Origin: Candidatus Cloacimonadota bacterium
GTDB taxonomy: Bacteria > Cloacimonadota > Cloacimonadia > JGIOTU-2
NCBI GenBank assembly: GCA_014382685.1
Contig: JACNJG010000051.1
Location: 1-36,304 of the forward strand
DNA length: 36,304 nucleotides
Reading direction: 5' to 3'
How positions within the stretch are numbered: position 1 is the first letter of the stretch; each line of letters starts with the position of its first letter. Below are positions 1-7,224 of this stretch, one piece after another. The notes under the pieces were generated by a model, which was given only the letters and a program-made list of their open reading frames with translations, was not told the DNA's origin and did not search any database. The position numbers and the translations under genes are program-made.

Positions 1-147
1 GAGACGAAAAAATTAAGCGGAGCGTGGCGTAGTCGGATGGTTAAAAGTATTTATTCTAAAGAATCAAAACATTGGTTGAGAATAATTTCAAAAGCAATTC
101 CACAATTAAAAGATGAAGCAAAAAATGCTTTAACATTTATGTTTTGA
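1..147 (+). CDS. C-terminal fragment of an unidentified protein
   Basis: An open frame enters from the left edge and stops at TGA 145-147, giving 48 residues. It ends in a Lys/Ala-rich helical-looking stretch (SKAIPQLKDEAKNALTFMF). Codon use resembles real coding sequence of this AT-rich genome, and no stop interrupts the frame. I do not recognise the family. The 5' part lies outside the window, so the start and function cannot be judged. It could also be a decayed remnant, because the following 150 bases before rsmD are non-coding and irregular. Confidence 0.4.
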   Translation, partial: ETKKLSGAWRSRMVKSIYSKESKHWLRIISKAIPQLKDEAKNALTFMF

Positions 148-165
148 CATTTTTTTTGTAATTAG

Positions 166-181
166 TCCCGACAGGTCGGGA
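166..181. repeat. Perfect 16-base palindromic hairpin TCCCGAC-AG-GTCGGGA
   Basis: Two 7-base arms (166-172 and 175-181) are perfect reverse complements separated by AG. It sits in the non-coding interval between the partial gene and rsmD and is GC-rich against an AT-rich background. There is no T-run after it on either strand, so it is not a typical intrinsic terminator. It may be a short dispersed palindromic element. Apart from it I see nothing in 148-298. Confidence 0.5.
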
Positions 182-298
182 GGATTTTGAAATTAATAAA
201 AATCTTACTCATCTTTCGAAGAATATTTTGTAAAAGGTTAAATATGATTTTGTTAAGTAATATCCACTTCTGCGAAACCTCAGTAATATAACTGTATC

Positions 299-838
299 GT
301 GCATATTATATCAGGCACACATAAGGGTCGCAAGCTCGAAATTCCAAAGAGTGCTGTTCGACCAACTATGGACAAGGTTCGGGAGGCAATTTTTGCGATG
401 ATCCGAAGTGAAGTGATGAATGCAAAAGTACTCGATCTCTTTGCCGGTAGTGGCAGTCTTGGATTGGAAGCACTCAGCGAAGGCGCAGAACGATGCGATT
501 TTGTGGAAAATTCATATAAAGTAGTTAAAATTCTTCAAAAAAATATCAGCAAACTAATTTTTAATGAATTTGCTCATATACATAATTGTTCGGCATTCAG
601 CTATCTGAATAATTGTACGAAGACCTACGATATTATCTTTTTTGATCCTCCATATAAAAGAGAATTCGCATGTAAGATCATAAAAGCAATTTATATGAAC
701 AATATTCTTTCTGACGATGGGATAATTGTTGCAGAAACAGGAAAAAGCGAAGATATCTCAAAATTTGAGAAATTTATTATCAAAGAAAAAATTTATGGTG
801 ACACGAAAGTGACAATATTAAAGAAAGGAGCAGCATGA
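299..838 (+). CDS. rsmD: 16S rRNA (guanine(966)-N2)-methyltransferase RsmD
   Basis: The 179-residue protein has the usual RsmD length. It begins with the family's MxIISGxxKGRKL-like N terminus and then PTMDKVREAIF. The SAM-binding motif is VLDLFAGSGSLGLEAL, and the catalytic N6/N2-methylase-type motif FFDPPY lies near residue 118. RsmD methylates G966 of 16S rRNA during small-subunit assembly. The start is GTG at 299: an in-frame TAA at 284-286 rules out anything further upstream, and there is no clear Shine-Dalgarno sequence. Its stop overlaps the cysS start by four bases (ATGA), implying translational coupling. Confidence 0.93.
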   Translation: MHIISGTHKGRKLEIPKSAVRPTMDKVREAIFAMIRSEVMNAKVLDLFAGSGSLGLEALSEGAERCDFVENSYKVVKILQKNISKLIFNEFAHIHNCSAFSYLNNCTKTYDIIFFDPPYKREFACKIIKAIYMNNILSDDGIIVAETGKSEDISKFEKFIIKEKIYGDTKVTILKKGAA

Positions 839-2256
839 GTCTGAAATTATATAATACGTTTACTCGTGAAAAAGAAGAATTTACACCCATCAAAAAAGAT
901 GAAGTCGGGCTTTATACTTGCGGACTCACTGTTTATAATTACGCACATATTGGAAACCTTCGCACCTATATTTTTGAGGATATTCTCAAACGAGTGCTCA
1001 TATATGATGGTTACAAAGTCATCCACGTGATGAATATTACTGATATTGGACACCTTACATCCGATGCTGATACCGGCGAAGACAAGATGGTCATGGAAGC
1101 GAAAAAAGAAGGCAAGGATGTTTGGGAAATTGCTGAACATTATACAAAGGCATTTGAAAAGGATCTCAAGCAGCTCAATATTATACCGCCAGATCATCAT
1201 GTCAAAGCTACTGCGCACATACAACAGATGATTGATCTCATCAAAAGATTGGAAGAAAAGGGCTTCACATATATTGCAGATGGCAATGTATATTTTGATA
1301 TTTCGAAATTCAAAGATTACGGAAAACTTGCCCGGCTAGATGTCAAAAGTCTAAAACCAGGTGCGCGCATTGAGGTTGATTCTGCAAAAAAGAATCCTCT
1401 TGATTTTGTACTCTGGTTTACGAAATCCAAATTCGATGCTCAGGAAATGAAATGGGATAGCCCGTGGGGTAGAGGATATCCGGGCTGGCATATTGAGTGC
1501 TCGGCAATTTCCATGTGCCATCTTGGAGAGACATTTGATATTCATTGCGGTGGCATCGATCATATTCCTGTTCATCATACCAATGAGATCGCACAAAGTG
1601 AAGCAGCGACCGGGAAAAAAAGTGTCAATTACTGGCTTCATGCGGAATTTCTCATTATGAATGAAGAGAAGATGAGCAAATCCAAAGGTGATTTTCTAAC
1701 CTTGACTAAACTCGAAGAGATGGGATATCCACCGATGGTATATAGATATTTCTGCCTTGGTGCGCATTACAAGCAGCCCTTGACTTTCAGCGATGAAGCA
1801 ATCGAAACTGCAAAATCTGCATATAATCGTTTGGTAAATATTATTATTGAGATAAAGAAAAATCGAGATGAAAGCAAATCAAATTCAGAATATATTGAGA
1901 AGGTTACGCAGGAATTCCAAGAGAAAATCAATAACGACCTGAACATGCCGGAAGCTCTTGCGGTGATGTGGCAAATGCTCCGCTCGAATGAGATAGGGAA
2001 TAAGGAAAAATATGAGCTTGTGCTCGATTTTGATAGGATTTTTGGTTTGCAGCTTGATAAAGCAGAGCAGATTCTTGAGGAAGAGGCGAAGCAGAAGGTT
2101 GATGTAAAACTTGTGGAACAGCTTATCAAGGAGCGAGACGAAGCCCGGAAGAGTAAAAATTGGGCTAAATCTGATGAAATAAGAGACAGATTGAGTGAAA
2201 TGGGAGTAGAGATTCGTGATAGTGCAAATGAAACATTTTGGCGTATGAAATCGTAA
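835..2256 (+). CDS. cysS: Cysteinyl-tRNA synthetase
   Basis: This 473-residue class I aminoacyl-tRNA synthetase charges tRNA-Cys with cysteine. The HIGH motif appears as HIGN at residues 38-41 and the KMSKS loop at 279-283. The catalytic zinc ligands are all present: C29, C222, H247 and E251, with the same spacing between the last three as in the E. coli enzyme. The C-terminal DALR/anticodon-binding part ends in the usual ERDEARKSKNWAKSDEIRD segment. The ATG start overlaps the rsmD stop, so the two genes form a small transcription unit ahead of the tRNA-tuf region. Confidence 0.98.
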   Translation: MSLKLYNTFTREKEEFTPIKKDEVGLYTCGLTVYNYAHIGNLRTYIFEDILKRVLIYDGYKVIHVMNITDIGHLTSDADTGEDKMVMEAKKEGKDVWEIAEHYTKAFEKDLKQLNIIPPDHHVKATAHIQQMIDLIKRLEEKGFTYIADGNVYFDISKFKDYGKLARLDVKSLKPGARIEVDSAKKNPLDFVLWFTKSKFDAQEMKWDSPWGRGYPGWHIECSAISMCHLGETFDIHCGGIDHIPVHHTNEIAQSEAATGKKSVNYWLHAEFLIMNEEKMSKSKGDFLTLTKLEEMGYPPMVYRYFCLGAHYKQPLTFSDEAIETAKSAYNRLVNIIIEIKKNRDESKSNSEYIEKVTQEFQEKINNDLNMPEALAVMWQMLRSNEIGNKEKYELVLDFDRIFGLQLDKAEQILEEEAKQKVDVKLVEQLIKERDEARKSKNWAKSDEIRDRLSEMGVEIRDSANETFWRMKS

Positions 2257-2296
2257 AATAATTTTTTCATTTATGAGATTTTTACTAAGTTATTTA

Positions 2297-2329
2297 ATTC
2301 ATATAAAATTCATATAAAATGTATAAAAA
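2297..2329. repeat. Three tandem 11-bp A/T-rich units upstream of the tRNA-tuf genes
   Basis: ATTCATATAAA occurs at 2297-2307, again identically at 2308-2318, and in a degenerate form (ATGTATAAAAA) at 2319-2329. The period matches roughly one helical turn, so the A-tracts would be in phase. It ends two bases before a TTGACA box. Such A-tracts resemble UP elements or curved DNA upstream of strong stable-RNA promoters; that role is inferred. Confidence 0.6.
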
Positions 2330-2331
2330 AT

Positions 2332-2390
2332 TTGACAGTATTTTCGTCATTTCGGCAATCTGTATTTTCTAACTATATAAGTGGTATAAG
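2332..2390 (+). promoter_or_regulatory. Candidate promoter region for the tRNA-tuf operon
   Basis: A perfect TTGACA lies at 2332-2337, directly after the A/T-rich tandem units. No good -10 hexamer is found 16-18 bases downstream. A second candidate is the extended -10-like TGGTATAAG (2382-2390), ending 18 bases before the first tRNA, but with no clear -35 box at the right distance. A promoter here is expected because the preceding gene is unrelated and the tRNAs need one; which boxes are used is unresolved. Confidence 0.35.
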
Positions 2391-2408
2391 TGTGTTTTAA
2401 ATATAGTA

Positions 2409-2483
2409 GCCACCATAGCTCAGGGGTAGAGCAGGGGTTTTGTAAACCTCTGGTCGGGGGTTCAAATCCCTCTGGTGGCTCCA
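2409..2483 (+). tRNA. tRNA-Thr, anticodon TGT
   Basis: A full cloverleaf can be drawn. The acceptor stem GCCACCA/TGGTGGC is perfect, the D stem is GCTC/GAGC, and the anticodon stem GGGGT/ACCTC (one G-T pair) encloses the loop TTTGTAA, with TGT at 2441-2443. The T arm is GGGGG-TTCAAAT-CCCTC. The 3' CCA is encoded (2481-2483). It is the first of four tRNAs upstream of tuf, in the same order as the E. coli thrU-tyrU-glyT-thrT-tufB locus. Confidence 0.97.
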
Positions 2484-2497
2484 GAATTATTTTAAAT

Positions 2498-2582
2498 GGG
2501 GAGATACCCTAGTGGTCAAAGGGAGCAGACTGTAAATCTGCCGGCGAAGCCTTCGGAGGTTCAAATCCTTCTCTCCCCACCA
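2498..2582 (+). tRNA. tRNA-Tyr, anticodon GTA
   Basis: The acceptor stem GGGGAGA/TCTCCCC is perfect. The anticodon stem GCAGA/TCTGC encloses CTGTAAA, with GTA at 2532-2534. A long variable arm between the anticodon and T arms makes it a class II tRNA, as expected for bacterial tRNA-Tyr. CCA is encoded at 2580-2582. Only 14 bases separate it from the preceding tRNA-Thr. Confidence 0.97.
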
Positions 2583-2588
2583 TAATTT

Positions 2589-2665
2589 GCGGGAATAGCT
2601 CAGCTGGCTAGAGCATTAGCCTTCCAAGCTAAGGGTCGCGGGTTCGAACCCCGTTTCCCGCTCCA
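2589..2665 (+). tRNA. tRNA-Gly, anticodon TCC
   Basis: The acceptor stem GCGGGAA/TTCCCGC is perfect. The anticodon stem TTAGC/GCTAA encloses CTTCCAA, with TCC at 2623-2625. The T arm GCGGG-TTCGAAC-CCCGT is normal, and CCA is encoded at 2663-2665. It reads GGA/GGG glycine codons. Six bases follow tRNA-Tyr and one base precedes the next tRNA, so the set is processed from one transcript. Confidence 0.97.
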
Positions 2666-2666
2666 C

Positions 2667-2742
2667 GCTCATGTAGCTCAGTCGGTAGAGCACATCCTTG
2701 GTAAGGATGAGGTCACCGGTTCAATCCCGGTCATGAGCTCCA
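2667..2742 (+). tRNA. tRNA-Thr, anticodon GGT
   Basis: The acceptor stem GCTCATG/CATGAGC is perfect. The anticodon stem CATCC/GGATG encloses TTGGTAA, with GGT at 2700-2702. CCA is encoded at 2740-2742. It complements the upstream TGT isoacceptor by reading ACC/ACU. The tuf start codon follows 27 bases later with no sign of a terminator, so tRNA and EF-Tu mRNA are probably co-transcribed. Confidence 0.97.
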
Positions 2743-2769
2743 AAGAAATGTATAATAACAGGAGGATAC

Positions 2770-3960
2770 ATGGCAAAGGAAACTTATAAGAGAACAAAAC
2801 CGCATGTTAATGTTGGTACCATCGGTCATATCGACCACGGTAAGACCACATTAACCGCTGCAATGACACTTGTTCTTTCTAAAAAAGGGCAGGCAAAATA
2901 TGTCTCTTTCGATCAAATCGATAATGCCCCGGAAGAGAAAGAACGTGGTATCACTATTGCAACTGCTCACGTTGAGTATGAGAGTGATAAACGACACTAT
3001 GCGCACGTAGATTGTCCCGGTCATGCTGACTATATTAAGAACATGATCACAGGTGCTGCACAGATGGATGGCACGATTTTGGTCGTGAGTGCCGCAGATG
3101 GCGTCATGCCACAGACAAGAGAACATATTCTTCTTGCAAAGCAAGTGAATGTACCTTATGTTGTGGTATTCTTGAACAAGACCGATATGGTCGATGATCC
3201 AGAACTCATTGAGCTGGTAGAACTTGAAGTTCGTGACCTTCTCAATTATTATGAATTCCCAGGCGACGATGTTCCGATCGTACCCGGAAGTGCTCTCGAA
3301 GCATTGAATAACCCTGATGATCCTGAAAAAACAAAATGTATTAATGACCTTATTGATGCAATTGATGAGTACATTCCGGTTCCTGATAGAAAGACAGATA
3401 TGCCTTTCTTAATGCCTATTGAAGACATCTTTAGTATTCCCGGACGTGGAACAGTGGCTACAGGAAGAATCGAGCGTGGTGTTGTTAAAGTTGGAGACAA
3501 AGTCGAACGTGTTGGTATTAGAGAAACCCGTGAAATCGTTGTAACCGGTGTCGAAATGTTCAGAAAACTTCTGGATCGTGGCGAAGCCGGTGATAACGTT
3601 GGAGTGTTGCTTCGTGGTATTGAGAAAGACGATGTTGAACGTGGTATGGTCCTGGCAAAACCGGGCAGTATTACACCTCACAAGAAATTCAGAGGCGAAA
3701 CCTATATTCTTACAAAAGATGAAGGTGGAAGACATAAACCTTTCTTCTCTGGTTACAGACCTCAGTTCTATTTCAGAACTACTGACGTGACCGGAACCTT
3801 AATACTTCCTGAAGGAACAGATATGGTTATGCCCGGTGATAGAGTAATTATGGAAATTGAACTTCTTACTCCTATCGCTATGGAAAAAGGACTTCGTTTC
3901 GCAATTCGTGAAGGTGGACATACAGTCGGTGCTGGAGTTGTAACGGAGATAATAGAATAA
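2770..3960 (+). CDS. tuf: Elongation factor Tu
   Basis: This 396-residue translational GTPase delivers aminoacyl-tRNA to the ribosomal A site. The GTPase motifs are G1 GHIDHGKT (19-26), DCPGH (81-85, with catalytic H85) and NKTD (136-139, usually NKCD). The ERGITI switch I element is at about 58-63. Domains II and III are complete and the C terminus GAGVVTEIIE is normal. A strong AGGAGG-type ribosome-binding site precedes ATG 2770. This is the only tuf in the window; there is none between fusA and rpsJ. Confidence 0.99.
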   Translation: MAKETYKRTKPHVNVGTIGHIDHGKTTLTAAMTLVLSKKGQAKYVSFDQIDNAPEEKERGITIATAHVEYESDKRHYAHVDCPGHADYIKNMITGAAQMDGTILVVSAADGVMPQTREHILLAKQVNVPYVVVFLNKTDMVDDPELIELVELEVRDLLNYYEFPGDDVPIVPGSALEALNNPDDPEKTKCINDLIDAIDEYIPVPDRKTDMPFLMPIEDIFSIPGRGTVATGRIERGVVKVGDKVERVGIRETREIVVTGVEMFRKLLDRGEAGDNVGVLLRGIEKDDVERGMVLAKPGSITPHKKFRGETYILTKDEGGRHKPFFSGYRPQFYFRTTDVTGTLILPEGTDMVMPGDRVIMEIELLTPIAMEKGLRFAIREGGHTVGAGVVTEIIE

Positions 3961-3970
3961 GGACAATATA

Positions 3971-4120
3971 ATGAGAATTTATATTAAATTTTCCTGTTCT
4001 GAATGCAAGTCACGTAATTATGTGACAACGAAGAACAAGCAAACTCATCCAAATAAATTGGAGTTTAAGAAGTATTGTCCAAAATGTAGAAAGCATACAC
4101 TTCACAAAGAAATCAAATAA
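3971..4120 (+). CDS. rpmG: 50S ribosomal protein L33 (zinc-binding form)
   Basis: This small gene reads MRIYIKFSCSECKSRNYVTT and onward for 49 residues. Two CxxC pairs (CSEC, CPKC) mark the zinc-ribbon form of L33. It lies 10 bases after tuf and 10 bases before tRNA-Trp, the common bacterial order tuf-rpmG-trnW-secE-nusG. L33 sits near the E site of the large subunit. Confidence 0.96.
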   Translation: MRIYIKFSCSECKSRNYVTTKNKQTHPNKLEFKKYCPKCRKHTLHKEIK

Positions 4121-4130
4121 TTCTATGTGT

Positions 4131-4206
4131 AGGGCTGTAGCTTAATTGGCAAAGCGGCGGTCTCCAAAACCGAAGAGTGCGGGTTCAATTCCTGCCAGCC
4201 CTGCCA
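4131..4206 (+). tRNA. tRNA-Trp, anticodon CCA
   Basis: The acceptor stem AGGGCTG/CAGCCCT is perfect. The D stem is GCTT/AAGC, and the anticodon loop CTCCAAA has CCA at 4164-4166. The T arm is GCGGG-TTCAATT-CCTGC, the discriminator is G, and CCA is encoded at 4204-4206. The outermost anticodon-stem pair (G4157 with A) is mismatched, which is unusual but tolerable. It is embedded between rpmG and secE. Confidence 0.96.
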
Positions 4207-4227
4207 TTATTTTCTGGAAAGAAATTT

Positions 4228-4416
4228 ATGTTTAAAAAAATAGCAAAATTCTTAAAAGAAGTTCGCCAGGAACTACTTAATGTAGTCTGGCCAACAAAAG
4301 CAGACCTCAAAGAAGGTACTACTGTGGTTATTGCTTTCTCTGTGATTCTGGGTATCTTTATATGGATTGTTGATATTATTTTCACTCAAGTTGTGAATTT
4401 GGTTTTATTTAGATAA
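4228..4416 (+). CDS. secE: Preprotein translocase subunit SecE
   Basis: This is a 62-residue single-span SecE of the short type. The amphipathic N-terminal helix carries the conserved KEVRQELLNVVWPTKADL segment, followed by one hydrophobic membrane helix (about residues 32-56). SecE clamps SecY in the SecYEG channel. I chose ATG 4228, preceded by GGAAAG, because an in-frame GTG at 4177 would start inside tRNA-Trp. The TAA stop shares one base with the nusG ATG. Confidence 0.95.
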   Translation: MFKKIAKFLKEVRQELLNVVWPTKADLKEGTTVVIAFSVILGIFIWIVDIIFTQVVNLVLFR

Positions 4417-4946
4417 TGGATAAAAAGTGGTACGTGCTCCACACTTATGTGGGCAAGGAGAAAAAAGTTAAAGAAGCAATTGAAAAGTTTCTTGAAGAAA
4501 GTGATCTTAAAGAACACTTTGGTGAGATCATAATACCTTCTCACAAGACCTTTATTATCAGAGATGGTAAAAAGATCGTTAAGGAGAAGAATATCTTTCC
4601 AAATTATATTCTTATTGAAATGAATATGATTCCTGCAACCTTTCAGTTTGTGCTTCGATTACCTGCCACAACAAAATTTTTGGGCAGCGATAAAACTCCG
4701 AAACCATTATCTGAAAAAGAAGTAAATAGAATTCTCGGAGTGAAGAAAGATAAAGACTCTGTATCCAGCGAAATGAAATTCCTCGTTGGTGATCGCATAA
4801 AGATCATTGACGGACCCTTTGATGATTTTGATGGTGCAATAGAGAGAATTATTGGAGACAAGGAAAAACTTGTTGTGAATGTGACCGTTTTTGGTCGTAT
4901 CACACCGGTCGAGGTCGGTTTCAGTCAAGTAGAAAAACTCGATTAA
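4416..4946 (+). CDS. nusG: Transcription termination/antitermination factor NusG
   Basis: This 176-residue protein has an N-terminal NGN domain beginning KWYVLHTYVGKEKKVKEAI and a C-terminal KOW domain (VGDRIKIIDGPFDDFDGAIE). The NGN domain binds the RNA polymerase clamp; the KOW domain contacts Rho or ribosomal protein S10 (encoded downstream as rpsJ). The length and two-domain layout are standard. Its start overlaps the secE stop by one base, indicating coupled translation. Confidence 0.98.
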   Translation: MDKKWYVLHTYVGKEKKVKEAIEKFLEESDLKEHFGEIIIPSHKTFIIRDGKKIVKEKNIFPNYILIEMNMIPATFQFVLRLPATTKFLGSDKTPKPLSEKEVNRILGVKKDKDSVSSEMKFLVGDRIKIIDGPFDDFDGAIERIIGDKEKLVVNVTVFGRITPVEVGFSQVEKLD

Positions 4947-4960
4947 AGGTTACTAATACT

Positions 4961-5386
4961 ATGGAAAAAAAAGTTTTAGCAAAAATTAAGATACAATTGG
5001 CTGCAGGCCAGGCGACTCCTGCTCCTCCGGTTGGTCCAGCTTTGGGACAGCACGGAGTGAATATTGGAGAGTTCTGTAAGCAATTCAATGATAAGACAAA
5101 AGATCAACCGGGAATGATCATTCCTGCAGAGATCACTGTCTGGGCTGATAGAACATTCAGCTTTATTACAAAAACACCACCCGCAGCAGTTCTGATAAAA
5201 AAGGAAGCTGGCTTGGCAAAAGGTTCCGGTGTACCCAATAGAGAAAAGATCGGTTCGATTACAGACGAACAGGTCGAAAAGATCGCAAAGATCAAAATGG
5301 AAGATCTGAATGCTGCTGACATTGAAGCTGCAAAAAAAATGGTTGCAGGTACTGCCCGTAGCATGGGTGTCACCATTCAGCAATAA
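4961..5386 (+). CDS. rplK: 50S ribosomal protein L11
   Basis: The 141-residue protein begins with the L11 N-terminal domain, including GQATPAPPVGPALGQHGVNI, the proline-rich surface involved in thiostrepton binding and in sensing by RelA. The C-terminal rRNA-binding domain ends in GTARSMGVTI. Length is the family norm. L11 with L10-L12 forms the GTPase-associated stalk base. It follows nusG by 14 bases. Confidence 0.98.
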   Translation: MEKKVLAKIKIQLAAGQATPAPPVGPALGQHGVNIGEFCKQFNDKTKDQPGMIIPAEITVWADRTFSFITKTPPAAVLIKKEAGLAKGSGVPNREKIGSITDEQVEKIAKIKMEDLNAADIEAAKKMVAGTARSMGVTIQQ

Positions 5387-5408
5387 GTGAAATAGAGGAG
5401 CATACTTC

Positions 5409-6116
5409 ATGAAAAGAGGTAAGAAATATAATCAGGGTTTGGAGAAGCTTGAAGCAGAAAAAGCATATGGATTTGATGAATCTCTGAATCTGCTTAAAGA
5501 AATTGCAAATAAAAATTTCGACGAAACCGTTGAGCTTCACTTTCGCTTAGGTGTTGATCCCAAAAAGGCAAACCAGATGGTTCGTGGAACAGTGGTGCTT
5601 CCTAATGGAACCGGTAAAGATGTGAAAGTTCTTGTCTTTGCAGAAGGTGATAAAGTTGATGAAGCAAAAAACGCTGGTGCTGACTATGTTGGTATGGATG
5701 ATCTTGCAGAAAAGATTCAGGGCGGCTGGACAGATTTTGATGTTGCAATTGCATCTCCCAATATGATGGGTAAGGTTGGTAAACTGGCTCGTATTCTTGG
5801 TCCCAGAAGGTTAATGCCCAATCCCAAAGCAGGTACTATTACCAATGACATTGAGAAGGCAGTTAAAGAAGCAAAAGCTGGTAAAGTCGAATATCGAATT
5901 GATAAGTTTTCAAACATTCATGTTCCCCTTGGGAAAGTATCATTTGAGAATGAAAAACTTGCAGAAAATGCAGAGGCATTAATGCGTGCAATACTTCGAG
6001 ACAGACCGGCATCAGCCAAAGGTCAATATGTAAAAAATATTACCATATGCTCAACTATGAGCCCGGGTATTAAGATAGATTCAGTCGGCTACATTAAAGA
6101 AATTCAAGCGAAATAA
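5409..6116 (+). CDS. rplA: 50S ribosomal protein L1
   Basis: The 235-residue protein has the normal L1 length and signatures, including LHFRLGVDPKKANQMVRGTV and LGPRRLMPNPKAGT. L1 forms the mobile stalk that guides deacylated tRNA out of the E site. In many bacteria L1 represses the L11-L1 mRNA by binding its leader; I see no clear L1 site in the short rplK upstream gap. The start has an AGGAG site. Confidence 0.98.
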   Translation: MKRGKKYNQGLEKLEAEKAYGFDESLNLLKEIANKNFDETVELHFRLGVDPKKANQMVRGTVVLPNGTGKDVKVLVFAEGDKVDEAKNAGADYVGMDDLAEKIQGGWTDFDVAIASPNMMGKVGKLARILGPRRLMPNPKAGTITNDIEKAVKEAKAGKVEYRIDKFSNIHVPLGKVSFENEKLAENAEALMRAILRDRPASAKGQYVKNITICSTMSPGIKIDSVGYIKEIQAK

Positions 6117-6128
6117 ATAGGATATTAT

Positions 6129-6671
6129 ATGGAACAGAAAGCTGTAAATCCAAGAAATATAGAAAATGTTCAAAAGTTAAAAGAACGTTTGGATGAAGCA
6201 AAAGCAATAGTGCTTGTTGATTATAAAGGGATATCTGTTCAGGAAGATACAGATCTGAGAAACAAATTTAGAGATAATAAAGTTGATTACTTTGTTGCAA
6301 AAAATACACTGTTAAAATTAGCTGTAAAAGATTTATCAATTGAAGGTCTTGATGAATATCTTGTCGGACCCACCGCTATCGCAGTATCAAAGGAAGATGA
6401 AGTCACTCCTCCGAAATTAATTTCGGATTTTATGAAGAGTCTTCCTGATGAAAAAGATTTTTTCAAATTCAAAGTTGGGATAATTGATAATCAGCTTATG
6501 GATGTTCAGGAACTCGAAAGAGTAGTAAATCTGCCATCCAAACAGGAATTGCTTGCACAAGTTGTCAGAAGTTTCAATTCACCTATCTCTGGATTGGTAT
6601 ATACCCTTAACAGTATTTTGCAGAAGTTGGTTCTTGTGCTCAATGAGATCAAGAACAAACAGCAATCATAA
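6129..6671 (+). CDS. rplJ: 50S ribosomal protein L10
   Basis: This 180-residue protein contains an N-terminal rRNA-binding domain (AIVLVDYKGISV, FVAKNTLLKLAV) and a C-terminal helix that anchors L7/L12 dimers. It lies 12 bases after rplA, so there is no room for a long L10 autoregulatory leader of the E. coli type. If such control exists, it must act within rplA coding sequence. Confidence 0.97.
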   Translation: MEQKAVNPRNIENVQKLKERLDEAKAIVLVDYKGISVQEDTDLRNKFRDNKVDYFVAKNTLLKLAVKDLSIEGLDEYLVGPTAIAVSKEDEVTPPKLISDFMKSLPDEKDFFKFKVGIIDNQLMDVQELERVVNLPSKQELLAQVVRSFNSPISGLVYTLNSILQKLVLVLNEIKNKQQS

Positions 6672-6749
6672 ACGTATTTAACTGCATTTGAATATTAGCC
6701 GTAATATAATAAATAAAAATAATAATATGCTTAATTATAGGAGGATATA

Positions 6750-7133
6750 ATGGCAGAAGGCAGCAAAAAAGATAAGATCATTGAGCTCGTAAAAGAACTC
6801 AACGTAATGGAATTAGCTGATTTAGTGAAAGCTTTAGAAGAAGAATTTGGTGTATCAGCTGCTGCACCGGTAGTTGCTGTTGCAGGTCCTGCAGCAGGCG
6901 AAGCCGCAAAAGAAGAAGAGAAAACAGAATTTGACGTGATCTTAACTAATTCCGGAGCAAAGAAGATCCAGGTCATTAAGGTTGTCCGTCAGATTACAAA
7001 ATTAGGATTGAAAGAATCCAAGGCCTTAGTTGATGAAGCACCAAAACCAGTAGCAGAAGGTGTTTCAAAAGATGAAGCGCAGTCAATTAAAGAGAAGATC
7101 GAAGCTGAAGGTGGCTCTGTAGAAATTAAGTAG
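6750..7133 (+). CDS. rplL: 50S ribosomal protein L7/L12
   Basis: The 127-residue protein has the N-terminal dimerisation helix, an Ala/Gly/Pro-rich hinge (about residues 33-53) and the conserved C-terminal domain with VILTNSGAKKIQVIKVVRQIT and LGLKESKALVDEAPKPV. This domain recruits EF-Tu and EF-G. It has one of the strongest ribosome-binding sites in the window (AGGAGGA). This fits the need for several copies per ribosome. A TATAAT-like string occurs in the 78-base gap before it, but without a matching -35 box. Confidence 0.98.
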   Translation: MAEGSKKDKIIELVKELNVMELADLVKALEEEFGVSAAAPVVAVAGPAAGEAAKEEEKTEFDVILTNSGAKKIQVIKVVRQITKLGLKESKALVDEAPKPVAEGVSKDEAQSIKEKIEAEGGSVEIK

Positions 7134-7141
7134 ATAATGAC

Positions 7142-7204
7142 GTGTTCTATAACACATTTCATTCAAATACTAATAGACTCTTCATTCACACGAGTGAAGA
7201 TGTC
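7142..7204 (+). promoter_or_regulatory. Two hairpins between rplL and rpoB, possible attenuator or processing site
   Basis: The first hairpin is GTGTT-CTAT-AACAC (7142-7155). The second pairs TCTTCATTC (7179-7187) with GAGTGAAGA (7192-7200) around an ACAC loop, extended by GAC/GTC (7176-7178, 7202-7204) past one bulged T. There is no U-run after it, so it is not a full terminator. In E. coli the same rplL-rpoB junction carries a partial attenuator and an RNase III site; the position here suggests a similar job, which is inference. Confidence 0.55.
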
Positions 7205-7224
7205 TTTGGCTAAATAAGGAGCAC

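Noticed and set aside
18..60. A stretch resembling the start of a tRNA (GGCGTAGTCGGATGGTT)
   Set aside because: No matching acceptor 3' strand, anticodon arm or T arm follows, and the stretch is within an open reading frame.
4177..4227. Longer secE start at GTG 4177
   Set aside because: It would begin inside tRNA-Trp and add residues not found in SecE; ATG 4228 fits the family N terminus.
6672..6749. TATAAT (6705-6710) before rplL as an internal promoter
   Set aside because: No acceptable -35 box at 15-19 bases upstream; the region is simply A/T-rich.
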